A DNA stretch of 64,000 nt from Tenericutes bacterium MZ-XQ (GCA_002838205.1 CP017950.1:1060858-1124857); one strand, 5' to 3'; shown: positions 17,522-28,267, counted from the first letter of the stretch. Translations and numbers: made by a program. Notes: a model not told the origin generated them from the sequence alone.

Positions 17522-18415
17522 ATGGAAAAAAGAAGTATTGTTTTAAAAAATGGTGAAGTCTACCATTATGTTGAACAAGGACAAGGTGATGAAGTATTGT
17601 TACTGATTCATGGAAACTTTTCTTCATCACTTCACTACACACCACTCTTAGAAAGATTACCTAGTAACATCAAAGTGATTGCACCCGATTTAAGAGGTTT
17701 TGGTGATTCAACGTATTATAGACGTATCAGTAGTTTAAATGATTTTGCAGAAGACATTTATATGTTTATGCAAGCAAAAGAGATTGAACAGTTTGATGTT
17801 GTTGGATGGTCACTTGGTGGAGGTGTTGCATTAGAACTTGCGGCTCATCACCCTGAAGTTGTTAAGTCTTTAGTACTAATCAATTCAACAACTCATAAAG
17901 GTTATCCTGTATTCAAAAAAGGTTCTGATGGAAAACCACTTGTTGGAGAAGTCTATCATTCAGCTGATGAAATGGCAAACGATCCTGTTCAAGTCCTACC
18001 CATTCTAAAAGCTCAGAAAGAGAATAACTTTGCTTTTGTAAGTTACATCTTTGATGTGATGATTTACACAGTAAATAAACCATCTGAAGATAACAATAAA
18101 CTTTGGATAAATGAGTCTCTCAAACAAAGAAATTTACCTGATGCAGACTGGGCCTTAGCAAACCTAAATATGTCAGATCAACATAATTTTTACAATGCTG
18201 GTATGAACAATATTTCAAAGGTTAAAGCACCTGTGTTACATACTTGGGGAACTAAGGATATTACTGTACCAGAGTACATGATTAAAGACAATGTAAAGGC
18301 TATGGAAGAACAGTCAAAATATATTGTTTATGAAGATTGCGGACACTCACCACTAGTTGATGTTCCAGACCAATTAACTAAAGATATTTTAGAATTTATA
18401 GGCTATAAAGGATGA
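17522..18415 (+). CDS. Alpha/beta hydrolase, resembling intracellular PHB depolymerases
   Basis: This 297-residue hydrolase has the nucleophile elbow GWSLGGGVALELAA, the acid in GTKDITVPEY and His in CGHSPL. The elbow with three glycines, the preceding LRGFGDSTYY and the following NSTTHKGYPVFKK recall Bacillus intracellular short-chain PHA depolymerase (PhaZ). With a thiolase and an R-specific reductase and hydratase nearby, a hydroxybutyrate ester is an attractive substrate. However, no PHA synthase (phaC) is in the window. Ribosome binding site AGGAGGG lies 7 bases upstream. It is the last gene before a terminator. Confidence 0.78.
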   Translation: MEKRSIVLKNGEVYHYVEQGQGDEVLLLIHGNFSSSLHYTPLLERLPSNIKVIAPDLRGFGDSTYYRRISSLNDFAEDIYMFMQAKEIEQFDVVGWSLGGGVALELAAHHPEVVKSLVLINSTTHKGYPVFKKGSDGKPLVGEVYHSADEMANDPVQVLPILKAQKENNFAFVSYIFDVMIYTVNKPSEDNNKLWINESLKQRNLPDADWALANLNMSDQHNFYNAGMNNISKVKAPVLHTWGTKDITVPEYMIKDNVKAMEEQSKYIVYEDCGHSPLVDVPDQLTKDILEFIGYKG

Positions 18416-18436
18416 GGTAAAACTCATTCTTTTTTT
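18410..18436 (+). terminator. Terminator of the acyl-CoA/Liv operon
   Basis: GGATGAG (18410-18416, including the stop codon) pairs with CTCATTC (18423-18429), followed by seven T. Confidence 0.8.
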
Positions 18437-20347
18437 CTCGTGAAACATTGATAATTAGTTCATAGAAATTTGTTTAAAGAGAACTTGAATATATGATACA
18501 TAATGATCATAGAATAAAGAAGTAAAAGACAAAATATAGATCGTTATAAATGATTTTGGAAGGTTTAAAAATAACGACAGAATTTGATGGACACTTATAA
18601 AAAAATTAATAAAATTTAGAAATTATTTTAGATATACTTATATGTAATATGCAACAAAGAAAATCAGGTGATATTTGATTTATAAAACATTTCCAATGAT
18701 CATATAAGTTGATGTTTTTTTGGCTCATATCATTACAAGAAATTTGAATAAACATCAAATCATAATTGATGTGACTGATCAATTATATGTATCATGTAGT
18801 ATTAATAAAACAGTAGTCGAAGAATCAGTTATAAACAGTAGATTTAGAAAATTGTGGTAATAATCGTGTAATTATTTTGAAGCTGTTTTAGATGTTAAAA
18901 TGACCCACTAAAGGCTACAATAGAACTGAATCAATCAAATGTAGCACATCATATGACAAAGCTTAGAAATTGTTTATTGACTGTGATGCAATATGAAGTG
19001 GTGATATAGCGCCTATTTTTTGGGATTCTTGTACAGGACAAGTTTAAAAAATGATAAGTCTAGATGATTGGTAAAGAAAAAAGTAGGCTATGATATAAAG
19101 AATTCTAGAAAAAAATATTGTCAATTTAATGATAATCCAAAGAAATGCCATAGAGTAATTATCAAAAGAAAAAAGGGAAGTATTTGAGTAATCATATGGG
19201 TGATTAAATAAAAGAATAGGATCTAACGAAAAGTTATGACTAAAAACGTATGTTTAGTATATATAAACATTTTTAAAACAAAATAACTTTTTTAGAAAAT
19301 CTTACTGAAGTGAAAAATTTATACCTGGAGCACAAAATGCAAATCATAATCCAACGATTCAACCGAATGATAAAGTTGTGAAGCTAGTATTAAGCAGGTA
19401 AATGTATGTCTTGAAATCTTTGTGTGTTAATACTTATCAGGGTAAGTATATCTTAGGATCAACATTAGATAAGATTATTCATGAAACTTATTTGCACATA
19501 AAAAATATGAGATTCGTGAAAAACTTATAAAGGTTAATAATGACTGAGAGACATTATGAAAAGTTGCTATCATAAGAATTTACATAGCATATGACATCGT
19601 ACTTGAAATATCAGATGGACAATAATAGAGAAAAACCAGAATGACACATGAACAGTTTCGAATGACCAAACTGAACACATATTGATCTAGATCAGCTCAG
19701 AATGCATATGAATATAAAAGTGTCTTGCCCTGTCAGTGTCAAAATTTATCTACTCTAAAATTAACATGCGTTGAATGCTTATTGTAAAACACCTCTACAT
19801 TTGCTCTAAAGATTTCTAGATACAGTCAACCATAAATAATCACACACGCACCCTAGTAGAAGAAGTAAGAAGTGAAAATTTCTCTTCTCCAAATATACCC
19901 TAAAAATGATCAAAATACGCTATATCGTCATTTAAGAGCTTTAGTCATACAATCATAAAGCCGAAGTAATTAAAGTTACTCAAAATGCACTCTCGAATAT
20001 TTATATCATATTCAATTATAATATATGAGTATATTTAACGGCGGTAGAAGCGTTAAATGACTGTTTTTATCATGGTCATGCACTTATATATAAAGTGATA
20101 AAATACTCTAAAGCATTGTTTTCTATTTTATATTTGTGCGTATAATATATATTATGTAAACCATTAGATATGATTGCAACTGTGCGGATAAGTGAATTAG
20201 TGTGGATAAGTTGTTAACTGCTAACCCTTCTTATTTTGCCCTTGTGATTGTATGTTTTGTTTAAACCCTCGAAATACGAGTAAAATTAGCTAACGATTTG
20301 CTGATACGTTTATATGCATAGTGTGATACAATATAAATGGTGATTAT
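18437..20347. other. 1.9-kb region without an intact gene; probable decayed coding DNA
   Basis: No open frame of useful length occurs on either strand. Short coherent peptides appear in different frames and are cut by stops. Around 19326-19388 one frame reads PGAQNANHNPTIQPNDKVVK and then shifts and stops. Around 18715-18855 a frame reads FLAHIITRNLNKHQIIIDV, then DQLYVSC. Around 19430-19525 a frame reads TYQGKYILGSTLDKIIH. These look like remnants of one or more genes, perhaps surface proteins, but none is identifiable. No repeats or tRNA-like elements were seen. Confidence 0.5.
20183..20209 (-). other. Two DnaA-box-like sites
   Basis: On the minus strand, 20201-20209 reads TTATCCACA, a perfect match to the DnaA box consensus TTATNCACA. 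20183-20191 reads TTATCCGCA, one mismatch. They have the same orientation and are spaced 18 bases start to start. No dnaA gene is in the window, so this is not the usual dnaA-linked origin. DnaA titration or regulation is possible. Confidence 0.4.
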
Positions 20348-21325
20348 ATGAAGAAAAAAACAATAATTGTCATCTTCACAGGTGGCACAATATCAATGGA
20401 ACGCAATGAATTAACCAATAAAAATCAGATCATTAATAATCAAAACGAACTGATAGAAAACATCTCTAATGAGATCAAACATGTAACTCTAAAAACACAT
20501 TTGTTCTCATTAAAACCATCTCCATCAGTGACGCCTTCTGACATGCTTGAGTTAGCTAAGTTAACCAATCGTATGCTAAAAGACCCTGAGAATGATGGTG
20601 TCGTTATCACCCATGGAACTGATACATTAGAGGAAACAGCATATTTCTTAGACCTCTATTTAGGTTCTTCTAAACCAGTGGTTTTTACAGGTTCGATGAG
20701 ATCATTTTCTGAACTAGGTTTTGATGGCCTAAGCAATTTGGTATCTTCAATTCTAGTTGCTGCTCACGATGATTCGAGAGATAAGGGTGTACTAGTATGT
20801 TTGAATGATGAGATCAATACAGCGTCTGAAGTTACTAAGTCACATACTTTATCACTTGATACTTTTAAGTCATTGGAGTTTGGCCCCATTGGAATCGTTG
20901 AGCAAGAAAATGTCATCTATACCAGAAAAGCTCCCGATTTTAGGAAAATCATTAATCCAGAAAATGTAGTTCAAGAGGTTGAAATCATTCAAGCTGCTGC
21001 AGGAACCAGTTCACAAATACTAAACTTCTTAATTGATAATGGAGTTAAGGGTATTGTTCTTGAAGCATTAGGTAGAGGTAATGTTCCTCCAATGATGGTC
21101 CCAGGTATCAAAAGAGCTATTGAGCATAACATACCAGTTGTTCTTACATCTAGATGCCCCAAAGGTCGTGTCCTCGATAACTATGGATACGAAGGTGGAG
21201 GACATCATCTAAGAACGTTAGGAGTCATATTTACTAATAATTTGAATGCACAAAAAGCTAGAATTCGCCTGATGTTAGCGCTCGGTATTACTCATAAAAT
21301 GAATGAAATTGAGAACTATTTTTAG
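20348..21325 (+). CDS. L-asparaginase
   Basis: This 325-residue cytoplasmic type asparaginase hydrolyses asparagine to aspartate and ammonia. The first catalytic threonine is in FTGGTISM and the second motif is VITHGTDTLEETAYFLDL. It also has KPVVFTGSMR and the C-terminal VLTSRCPKGRV. There is no signal peptide, so the protein is probably cytosolic. It follows the decayed region and is the first gene of a two-gene unit with a membrane protein whose start lies 13 bases after its stop. Confidence 0.92.
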   Translation: MKKKTIIVIFTGGTISMERNELTNKNQIINNQNELIENISNEIKHVTLKTHLFSLKPSPSVTPSDMLELAKLTNRMLKDPENDGVVITHGTDTLEETAYFLDLYLGSSKPVVFTGSMRSFSELGFDGLSNLVSSILVAAHDDSRDKGVLVCLNDEINTASEVTKSHTLSLDTFKSLEFGPIGIVEQENVIYTRKAPDFRKIINPENVVQEVEIIQAAAGTSSQILNFLIDNGVKGIVLEALGRGNVPPMMVPGIKRAIEHNIPVVLTSRCPKGRVLDNYGYEGGGHHLRTLGVIFTNNLNAQKARIRLMLALGITHKMNEIENYF

Positions 21326-21338
21326 GGAGTGGTTGTTC

Positions 21339-22013
21339 TTGAAAAGGCTCATACATCATCAAAAATTAATCACAATTTATGCATTATTTGTTCTTTTATT
21401 TGGTCTTTTAGGCATCGGTCTGGAGATAGAAAGAGCACTAGTTTTTGATCATTTTGGTGCATCATTGTTTGTGACTTTTCTATATTTCACATCACAATCA
21501 AACTTACTTTTAACCATCACACTTCTTCTTTTTTTATTTAAAAAACATGACAATAAATTTGTAAATTACTTGGCCTTTATTACTCTCGTAAATATACTTA
21601 TAACAGCAATTGTGTTTCATATATTATTAGTACCTTACATGGATCACATTAATTTTATGCATCATGTTTTACACACGATAAATCCAACATTATATGTCAT
21701 ATTTTACTTCTTATTTTATAATTACAAAATACCAATTAACAAGTTTTGGATAGCACTTATTTATCCTTTAATTTTTATGGGATTAGTCTACATAATCATC
21801 GAGCCTTTCTTCGGCGATTTAATCGAAGTCACTGTTCCAAATTACGAAAGTGCTAGGTATGTTTATCCATTTTTAGACCCCCAAAATTATCCGCGTGAAA
21901 CATTGGGATTGATTGGATTTACTATAGGATTATTGGGTCCTTTAGTTACATTTTTTTCATTTGGATTACTTTACTTAAAACACAAAATTTATCATAAAAT
22001 ACATATAGATTAA
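21339..22013 (+). CDS. Pr6Pr-like six-TM membrane protein
   Basis: This protein of about 224 residues has six hydrophobic segments. The family-like features are FTSQSNLLLTITLLLFLF, FHILLVPY, and HHVLHTINPTLYVIFYFLFYNYK, which match the Pr6Pr membrane family. Its function is unknown. The frame is open from 21303 with an ATG inside the asparaginase gene, but that site has no ribosome binding site. TTG at 21339 is preceded by AGGGAGTGG and is preferred. The ATG at 21303 would give 236 residues. Confidence 0.65.
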   Translation: MKRLIHHQKLITIYALFVLLFGLLGIGLEIERALVFDHFGASLFVTFLYFTSQSNLLLTITLLLFLFKKHDNKFVNYLAFITLVNILITAIVFHILLVPYMDHINFMHHVLHTINPTLYVIFYFLFYNYKIPINKFWIALIYPLIFMGLVYIIIEPFFGDLIEVTVPNYESARYVYPFLDPQNYPRETLGLIGFTIGLLGPLVTFFSFGLLYLKHKIYHKIHID

Positions 22014-22021
22014 GATACAAA

Positions 22022-22053
22022 AAAAGGTCTACGCTTTGTTGCTTAGACCTTTT
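22022..22053. terminator. Bidirectional terminator
   Basis: AAAAGGTCTA (22022-22031) and TAGACCTTTT (22044-22053) form a perfect 10-bp stem with A and T ends. It serves both the + strand membrane protein gene and the minus strand deoB. Confidence 0.9.
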
Positions 22054-22075
22054 GATTTTATCTATTTTATTAGTA

Positions 22076-23257
22076 TTATTTATTACTCAAGTATTTTAAA
22101 AACGACTCACCATTCTTAGGTTTTTCAGTTCCAAAATTGTCGTTGATTGTATACCCAATATCAGCAAATGTTTTAAATATCGGCATTTCTTTTCCTTCTT
22201 TAAAACGTTTAGAATAAGCTAATAAAGGAACGTATTCTCTCGTGTGATCAGTACCATGATGTATAGGGTCATTACCATGATCTGCAGTAAGTAACAAGAG
22301 GTCATCCTCACCAAGTTTTTCCATTAAAAGTGGCAGCTGTTCATCGAATGCTTCGATTGCTTTTCCGTATCCAATTGGGTCTCTTCTATGTCCATAAAGT
22401 GCATCAAAATCAACTAAATTTAAGAAACACAATCCTTCGAAATCTTTATCTGCAACGTCAGTAATTTGTCTCATGCCATCATCATTGCTCTTTGTCTTGC
22501 TGTATTCTGTAATACCAAATCCATCAAAAATGTCATTGATTTTGCCAAGAGCTATCACATCAAATCCTGCTTCACTCAAGAAATTTAAAGCCGTTTTCTC
22601 ATGTGGTCTTAGAGCATAATCATGGCGATTTGGTGTACGTTTAAAGTCATCTTTATTGGTTCCTAAAAATGGTCTTGCGATTACACGTCCAACTTTCCAT
22701 TCAGGTTTCATAGTGATTTCTCTTGCAATTTCACAGATTTTATACTGCTCATCAATCGGAATAATTTCTTCATGCATAGCAATTTGTAACACTGAATCTG
22801 CTGAAGTATAGACGATTAAATCACCAGTTTTCATATGATGCTCACCGAGATCTTTTATGATTTCTGTACCTGAAGCTGAGATATTTCCAACAACTTTTCG
22901 ACCAGTTTTCTCTTCTAGTTCATCTATGAGTTCTTTAGGAAATCCAGTATCAGTAAACGTTTGAAAAGGTTTAGTAATATACATTCCCATCATTTCCCAA
23001 TGTCCTGTCATCGTGTCTTTTCCTAATGATGCTTCCTGCATTTTGGTGTAAAAAGCTTTAGGTTTTTCTACTGATTTTACATTTTTAATATGTGCAATAT
23101 TACCATATCCTAAGGCTTCCATGTTAGGGATTTTAAGATCCATACGCTCAGCAATATGTCCAATTGTGTGTGCCCCTTCATCATTGTAATCCTTTGCATC
23201 TGGAGCTTCTCCAATACCTAGACTGTCTAAAACTATCAAAAATATTCTTTTATACAT
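22076..23257 (-). CDS. deoB: Phosphopentomutase
   Basis: This 393-residue member of the alkaline phosphatase superfamily interconverts ribose/deoxyribose 1- and 5-phosphates in nucleoside salvage. Metal-site motifs are visible: [12 protein letters not shown] near the N-terminus, [13 protein letters not shown] with the phosphorylatable Thr, [15 protein letters not shown], and [10 protein letters not shown]. Its ATG overlaps the stop of the upstream recombinase gene by one base, and a terminator follows. It is the last gene of the hemW-xer-deoB unit. Confidence 0.94.
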   Translation of the reverse strand: MYKRIFLIVLDSLGIGEAPDAKDYNDEGAHTIGHIAERMDLKIPNMEALGYGNIAHIKNVKSVEKPKAFYTKMQEASLGKDTMTGHWEMMGMYITKPFQTFTDTGFPKELIDELEEKTGRKVVGNISASGTEIIKDLGEHHMKTGDLIVYTSADSVLQIAMHEEIIPIDEQYKICEIAREITMKPEWKVGRVIARPFLGTNKDDFKRTPNRHDYALRPHEKTALNFLSEAGFDVIALGKINDIFDGFGITEYSKTKSNDDGMRQITDVADKDFEGLCFLNLVDFDALYGHRRDPIGYGKAIEAFDEQLPLLMEKLGEDDLLLLTADHGNDPIHHGTDHTREYVPLLAYSKRFKEGKEMPIFKTFADIGYTINDNFGTEKPKNGESFLKYLSNK

Positions 23258-24156
23258 TATGATTCCTCCTTTGCACGCGGATGTGCTTTTTTATATATTT
23301 CTTTAATTCTTTTTTGACTAATATGGGTGTAGATTTGTGTGGTCGATATGTCCTCATGCCCAAGTAAAGTTTGTAATGTTCGTAAGTCCATACCATTTTC
23401 AAGTAAGTGTGTTGCAAACGAATGTCTTAGTGTATGTGGTGAACATTCAGAATCTATACCTGCATCAGACGCAAGTTTTTTTAAGACTTTAAAGAACCCT
23501 TGTCTTGATAATCTTTGTCCATTTTGGTTCAAAAAAACATAGGTATTTCTCTTGTCATTAACAAGATTCGGTCGTGCATCAGCCATGTATTTTCTAAGTG
23601 CAATATTTGCCATATCAGATATTGGAACCATACGTTCTTTTGATCCTTTTCCATGTACAATGACGTAACTCTGATTCAAATGAATATCCTCAGTTTCGAT
23701 ATCTAATAGTTCACTTACTCTAAGCCCAGACCCATAGATAAGTTCTAATAAAGCTTTATTTCTAAGACCTAAATTTGTATCTTTATCAACCTCTTCAAGT
23801 AAGCTTACAACTTGATCAATAGATAACACTTTGGGCAATGTTTTGTTAGATTTTGGTGTAGAAAAATCTTTTGTTATATCTATATCCACTTCTTTTTCAA
23901 GTGCTAAAAAATGATGGAAACTTTTAATTGCAGTTAGTTTTCTAGCCAAAGTTTTACTAGATACTCTTTTATCCAAACTCTTTAGAAAACCTTCAATGTG
24001 TTTCTTTTGAATTTGAGAAGGTTTCTTAATTTGATGATATTTTTCTAAAAATAAGCGATATTGATCAAGGTCTCTTGCATACGCACTGATCGTGTTTTTT
24101 GAAGATCCTTTTTCTTTTTTTAAATAATATTCATAATCCTTGAGTAAATATTTCAT
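23257..24156 (-). CDS. xerD: Tyrosine recombinase of the XerC/XerD type
   Basis: This 299-residue tyrosine recombinase has an N-terminal SAM-like core-binding domain (about 1-90). The catalytic domain shows the Arg in [41 protein letters not shown] with the nucleophile Tyr, and a conserved Lys in [12 protein letters not shown]. Length and motifs fit XerC/D, which resolves chromosome dimers at dif. C or D cannot be told by eye. It overlaps hemW by four bases. The position next to deoB recalls the xerD-deoB order of Bacillus, which favours XerD. Confidence 0.88.
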   Translation of the reverse strand: MKYLLKDYEYYLKKEKGSSKNTISAYARDLDQYRLFLEKYHQIKKPSQIQKKHIEGFLKSLDKRVSSKTLARKLTAIKSFHHFLALEKEVDIDITKDFSTPKSNKTLPKVLSIDQVVSLLEEVDKDTNLGLRNKALLELIYGSGLRVSELLDIETEDIHLNQSYVIVHGKGSKERMVPISDMANIALRKYMADARPNLVNDKRNTYVFLNQNGQRLSRQGFFKVLKKLASDAGIDSECSPHTLRHSFATHLLENGMDLRTLQTLLGHEDISTTQIYTHISQKRIKEIYKKAHPRAKEES

Positions 24157-25244
24157 ATAAACACCATAAATACTTGATTACCTAAAAACAATCCTTGATT
24201 AGTAAGTTTTAAATAACCATTTTCAATTTCGACTAAACCTATATCTATTTTTTCTTGAAGCTTTGGATACAGTTCAAACAGTTTAATATCGTATTTTTTT
24301 TCAATGTCACTTATCTCTACACCTTTGATTTTTCGTAGTCCAAAAATGAGTTCATCTTGAATCATCATGTCTTTAGTTTGAAGAGTTTCCTCTTTTATAT
24401 AGTGATCAATATATTTAGGTAGTGCACGTTCATTGTAAGTTCTTTTTCCTTCAATAAATCCATGTGCTCCAAGACCAACGCCGATATATTCACCAAGTGT
24501 CCAATATATCATATTATGTAATGAATAATGACCATGCTTCGCAAAATTTGATATCTCATAATGTTCAAATCCTTGATTCTTAAGTTCATCCATGACCATT
24601 TTATACATAGTAGCTTCAACATCTTCATCCACTTGTTTGAAATTACCTCTAATGTATTGATGATAAAAATAAGTTTTTTCTTCTAGGATTAATGAGTAAC
24701 AAGAAACGTGTGTGATATCTAATTCGTTAATCATTTTTAAATCGTATCTTAAGTCCTCATATGTTTGTTTAGGGATTGCATAAATTAAATCAATACTGAT
24801 GAAGTTTATACCTATGTGTTTTAAATGATTTACAACTTTAAAAACTTGATCATTTGTATGACCACGATTCAAGTAATGAAGCAGTTCTTGATTAAATGTT
24901 TGTACACCTAAACTTACACGATTAACGCCATATTTTTTGAAGATTTCTCCCTTTTGATACGTATAACTTTCAGGGTTCACTTCAATTGAAAATTCTACTG
25001 GATGAATATCCTTTAAATGACTGAGTAAAAAAACAAGTTGCTCAGGATCAAGCATACTTGGTGTTCCACCACCAATATAAATGGTTTCAATCGTATGAAA
25101 GTGCTTTTCATATTGATGAATTTCTTTAACTAATGCTTTTAAGTATTCATCAATCATTTCTTTATTTTTAGGGACTCTTTTTACGAAATCACAATAATGA
25201 CATATATATTCACAAAAAGGAATATGGATATATAATCCTTTCAC
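24153..25244 (-). CDS. hemW: HemW, radical SAM heme chaperone-like protein
   Basis: This 363-residue radical SAM protein has the cluster motif C11-x3-C15-x2-C18 (FCEYICHYCDF), the ETIYIGGGTPSML motif, VSLGVQTFNQELL, and the C-terminal HemN-like domain with NMIYWTLGEYIGVGLGAHGF. HemW transfers heme in other bacteria and is distinct from the coproporphyrinogen oxidase HemN. The start is GTG at 25244, preceded by AGGAAGCGAG. A TATAAT box 23-30 bases upstream suggests its own promoter after the lepA terminator. Confidence 0.88.
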   Translation of the reverse strand: MKGLYIHIPFCEYICHYCDFVKRVPKNKEMIDEYLKALVKEIHQYEKHFHTIETIYIGGGTPSMLDPEQLVFLLSHLKDIHPVEFSIEVNPESYTYQKGEIFKKYGVNRVSLGVQTFNQELLHYLNRGHTNDQVFKVVNHLKHIGINFISIDLIYAIPKQTYEDLRYDLKMINELDITHVSCYSLILEEKTYFYHQYIRGNFKQVDEDVEATMYKMVMDELKNQGFEHYEISNFAKHGHYSLHNMIYWTLGEYIGVGLGAHGFIEGKRTYNERALPKYIDHYIKEETLQTKDMMIQDELIFGLRKIKGVEISDIEKKYDIKLFELYPKLQEKIDIGLVEIENGYLKLTNQGLFLGNQVFMVFI

Positions 25245-25300
25245 TTAATCACTCGCTTCCTATATATATTATACCTTATATAGCCAGTTATTAAAAATAA

Positions 25301-25325
25301 AAGTGATGAGATTTTACTCATCACT
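25301..25325 (-). terminator. Terminator of lepA
   Basis: AGTGATGAG and CTCATCACT form a perfect 9-bp stem followed, on the minus strand, by TTTTATTTTT. The stem overlaps the last lepA codons. Confidence 0.85.
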
Positions 25326-27137
25326 ATTAGATAAAATGGCCATAAAAGCTTCTTGAGGAACATCTACTCTACCGATAGATTTCATCTTCTTTTTACCTTC
25401 TTTTTGTTTCTGTAAAAGTTTCTTCTTTCTACTGATATCTCCACCATAACATTTAGCAAGTACGTCTTTTCTCATCGCTTTAATGGTAGTTCTTGCGATA
25501 ATTTTATTTCCCAATGATGCTTGAACAGGAATTTCAAACATTTGTCTAGGAATTAAGTCGACCATGCGTTCACAGATGTTTTTACCTCTTTGATATGCAA
25601 AGTCTCTATGCACAATTGTTGATAATGCATCGACAACTTCGCCATTAAGTAAGATATCCATTTTTTGTAGCTTTGATACTTTATATCCTGACATTTCATA
25701 GTCAAATGAAGCATATCCTTTTGTTGATGATTTTAACTTATCAAAGAAATCATAAACGATCTCAGATAATGGTAGTTCATATGTGATTGTGACACGGTTT
25801 GCATCTACATATTTCATATCTCCAAAGATTCCGCGTTTCTTTTGACAAATATCCATAACAGCACCGACATAATCCTTTGGACTCATCACAGTAGCTTTCA
25901 CATAAGGCTCTTCGATATGGTCAACAACTTGTGGAGCTGGTAACATCGATGGATTGTCAATCGTAATCATTGATCCATCTGTTAAATATACTTTATAGAT
26001 AACTGATGGTGCAGTTGCAATCAGTTCAATTCCAAATTCTCTACTGATTCTTTCTTGAATAATCTCCATATGAAGTAATCCTAAGAATCCTGTTCTAAAT
26101 CCAAATCCTAAAGCTTGTGATGTCTCTGGTTCATACAGTAGTGATGCATCGTTTAACTTTAATTTTTCTAGTGCGTCTTTTAAATCATTATATTTATCCG
26201 AGTCAATCGGGTATAACCCACAAAAGACTACAGAGTTCATTTTACGATATCCAGGAAGTGGAACTGAAGCCTTTCTATTCGCATGTGTGACAGTATCACC
26301 AACACGTACAGTATTAATATCTTTAATAGATGCGGTTAAATATCCAACATCACCAGGCCCTAAGATGTCGCGTTTAATAATTTTAGGCGTATGCACACCA
26401 ACTTCAATCACTTCATATTTTGCATTCGAAGCCATAAATTGAATGACATCACCTTTTTTTATAGTTCCATTAACAATTCTTATAGAAGGAATAACACCTT
26501 TATAAGGATCAAATACTGAATCAAATACTAGAGCTTGTAAAGGTGCATTTGCATCACCCTGTGGCGCAGGAATATCCTTCACAATTCTTTCTAATATTTC
26601 ATCAATACCAACACCTTCTTTAGCTGACGCTAAAACGGCATCTTGTGCTGGAATACCTATGATATCTTCAATTTCAGCTATCACCTTTTTTGGTTCTGCA
26701 CTTGGTAAATCTATTTTATTAATAACTGGTACAATTTCTAAGTCATTATCGATTGCTAAATAAACATTAGCAAGTGTTTGAGCTTCAATGCCTTGAGCCG
26801 CATCTACGACTAAAACAGCGCCTTCACAAGCCGCTAAAGATCTTGAAACCTCGTATGTAAAATCAACATGACCAGGAGTATCAATTAAATGCATGATATA
26901 CTCTTCGCCGTCTTTTGCTTTATACAAAACCTCAACAGCATTTAACTTGATTGTGATGCCACGTTCTCTTTCTAGATCCATAGAATCTAGGAGTTGCTCT
27001 TTCATTTCACGATCAGTTACTGTATCTGTTTTTTGCAAAATACGATCGGCAAGTGTAGACTTACCGTGGTCAATATGCGCTATAATAGAAAAGTTTCGGA
27101 TTTTCTTTTGTCTTTCATTTAGTTTGTTATTATCCAT
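25314..27137 (-). CDS. lepA: Elongation factor 4 (LepA)
   Basis: This 607-residue translational GTPase has G1 [10 protein letters not shown]3 DTPGHVDF and G4 [11 protein letters not shown]-like domains II, III and V follow, together with the LepA-specific C-terminal domain ([46 protein letters not shown]). LepA acts on stalled or mistranslocated ribosomes. Ribosome binding site AAGG lies before the ATG. The gene appears to have its own terminator, so it is transcribed independently of hemW. Confidence 0.96.
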   Translation of the reverse strand: MDNNKLNERQKKIRNFSIIAHIDHGKSTLADRILQKTDTVTDREMKEQLLDSMDLERERGITIKLNAVEVLYKAKDGEEYIMHLIDTPGHVDFTYEVSRSLAACEGAVLVVDAAQGIEAQTLANVYLAIDNDLEIVPVINKIDLPSAEPKKVIAEIEDIIGIPAQDAVLASAKEGVGIDEILERIVKDIPAPQGDANAPLQALVFDSVFDPYKGVIPSIRIVNGTIKKGDVIQFMASNAKYEVIEVGVHTPKIIKRDILGPGDVGYLTASIKDINTVRVGDTVTHANRKASVPLPGYRKMNSVVFCGLYPIDSDKYNDLKDALEKLKLNDASLLYEPETSQALGFGFRTGFLGLLHMEIIQERISREFGIELIATAPSVIYKVYLTDGSMITIDNPSMLPAPQVVDHIEEPYVKATVMSPKDYVGAVMDICQKKRGIFGDMKYVDANRVTITYELPLSEIVYDFFDKLKSSTKGYASFDYEMSGYKVSKLQKMDILLNGEVVDALSTIVHRDFAYQRGKNICERMVDLIPRQMFEIPVQASLGNKIIARTTIKAMRKDVLAKCYGGDISRKKKLLQKQKEGKKKMKSIGRVDVPQEAFMAILSNSDE

Positions 27138-27271
27138 AATTCACATACCTTTCCGCTTAATTATTGTATCATTTTTAATCGCTTAATAAAAGAGATAAAG
27201 TGTAAAATGATTTAGATTTTTTAAATATTGAACTAGTAAAACGCTTTTACGAAATTTATTTCTAGAAAAGA

Positions 27272-27301
27272 TTGCATATTATTTGTAAATTTTGTTATAA
27301 T
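27272..27301 (+). promoter_or_regulatory. Promoter of the PplA-like lipoprotein
   Basis: TTGCAT (27272-27277), an 18-base spacer and a perfect TATAAT (27296-27301). About 30 bases upstream a near-palindrome, GTAAAACGCTTTTAC, shares AAACGCTTTTA with the cre-like site at 6169 but fits the consensus less well. Confidence 0.75.
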
Positions 27302-27340
27302 AAACATGTAGATAAACAATACATTAGGAGGAAATGAATA

Positions 27341-28210
27341 ATGAAAAAAGTATTTTTACTGCTAATATTAGCAGTAGCTACATTCACGCTTTTTGGATGT
27401 AAATCATCTGAATACAAAGTTGATGGTGAATTCTTAGCTTATGAAGTTGGCATTCACAGAAATGCACCTATGGTTACAATGGTAAGTGTAACAATCGAAG
27501 ACGGTGAAATCGTTGCATTTAATATCGATGCAAGACAAGGTTCAGCAACTCAAACTGAAGGTGCTGACACAGAAGACACTGCAGATGACAAATGGTCATA
27601 CACTTGGAATGAAAAGACTAAGAAAGAATTAGGCGATGACTATGGTATGGTTGAAAGAGGTGGAGCGATTGCTGAATGGTATGAGCAAGCTGCACTTATC
27701 GAAGCTTACATGTTAGAAAATGGTGTTGATTCTATTGAAGTTGATGCTGACACAGTTATTACAAACGTTACTGGTGTTACTATCAAAGATGGTGGTTATA
27801 CAAAACTTGCTGCTGATGCTGTAGCTTTAGCTAAAGAAGGTAAATTCCAAGCTGTTTATTGTTCATCAGATGACTTAGTTATAGCAACTATGATGGTTGA
27901 TGAAAAAGGTGTTGCTTCTGACTTAGTATTAGACGTTCTTCAAGGTAGACCTGATGGTGCTACATTTGCATGGAGAGACCAAACTAAACAAGAACTTGGT
28001 GCTGACTATGGTATGAAAGATGCAAGTGACATCGGTAAAGAATGGTTTGAACAAGCTGACGCTATCGCTGCATATGTATTTGAAAACGGTGCTGACTCAA
28101 TTGAAACTACAGATGGTTATATTTCAAACATCACTGGAGCTTCAGTAAGAGACAGTGGTTATACTCAAGTATTTGAATTATTATTCGGTTTTGCAAACTA
28201 CGAAGTATAA
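27341..28210 (+). CDS. PplA-like lipoprotein with two FMN-binding-type repeats
   Basis: This 289-residue lipoprotein has the signal peptide MKKVFLLLILAVATFTLFGC, with the lipid-modified Cys at 20. Two repeats follow (about 28-165 and 170-288). Each has a DGE/SSD beta start, then W-x-x-x-T-K-x-ELG-x-x-YGM, EW-x-EQA, and a TG-V/A-T/S segment. The layout matches PplA and FMN_bind proteins of flavin-based extracellular electron transfer. In those proteins ApbE attaches FMN to Thr/Ser in D-x-x-S/T-G-A-T/S. Here the two motifs read TNVTGVT and SNITGAS, so the leading Asp is missing in both. Ribosome binding site: TAGGAGG. The product is probably abundant on the cell surface. Confidence 0.75.
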   Translation: MKKVFLLLILAVATFTLFGCKSSEYKVDGEFLAYEVGIHRNAPMVTMVSVTIEDGEIVAFNIDARQGSATQTEGADTEDTADDKWSYTWNEKTKKELGDDYGMVERGGAIAEWYEQAALIEAYMLENGVDSIEVDADTVITNVTGVTIKDGGYTKLAADAVALAKEGKFQAVYCSSDDLVIATMMVDEKGVASDLVLDVLQGRPDGATFAWRDQTKQELGADYGMKDASDIGKEWFEQADAIAAYVFENGADSIETTDGYISNITGASVRDSGYTQVFELLFGFANYEV

Positions 28211-28229
28211 TCTAAATTAAACAAGATCT

Positions 28230-28256
28230 AAAGGATGCCATTTGGTATCCTTTTTT
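28230..28256 (+). terminator. Terminator of the PplA-like gene
   Basis: AAAGGATGCC and GGTATCCTTT form a 10-bp stem with one wobble pair around ATTT, followed by further T. Confidence 0.85.
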
Positions 28257-28267
28257 CTTTATATCAA

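Noticed and set aside
18437-20347. A CRISPR array, prophage remnant or tRNA cluster in the gene-free region
   Set aside because: No regularly spaced repeats, no cloverleaf-like segments and no phage-like peptides were seen.
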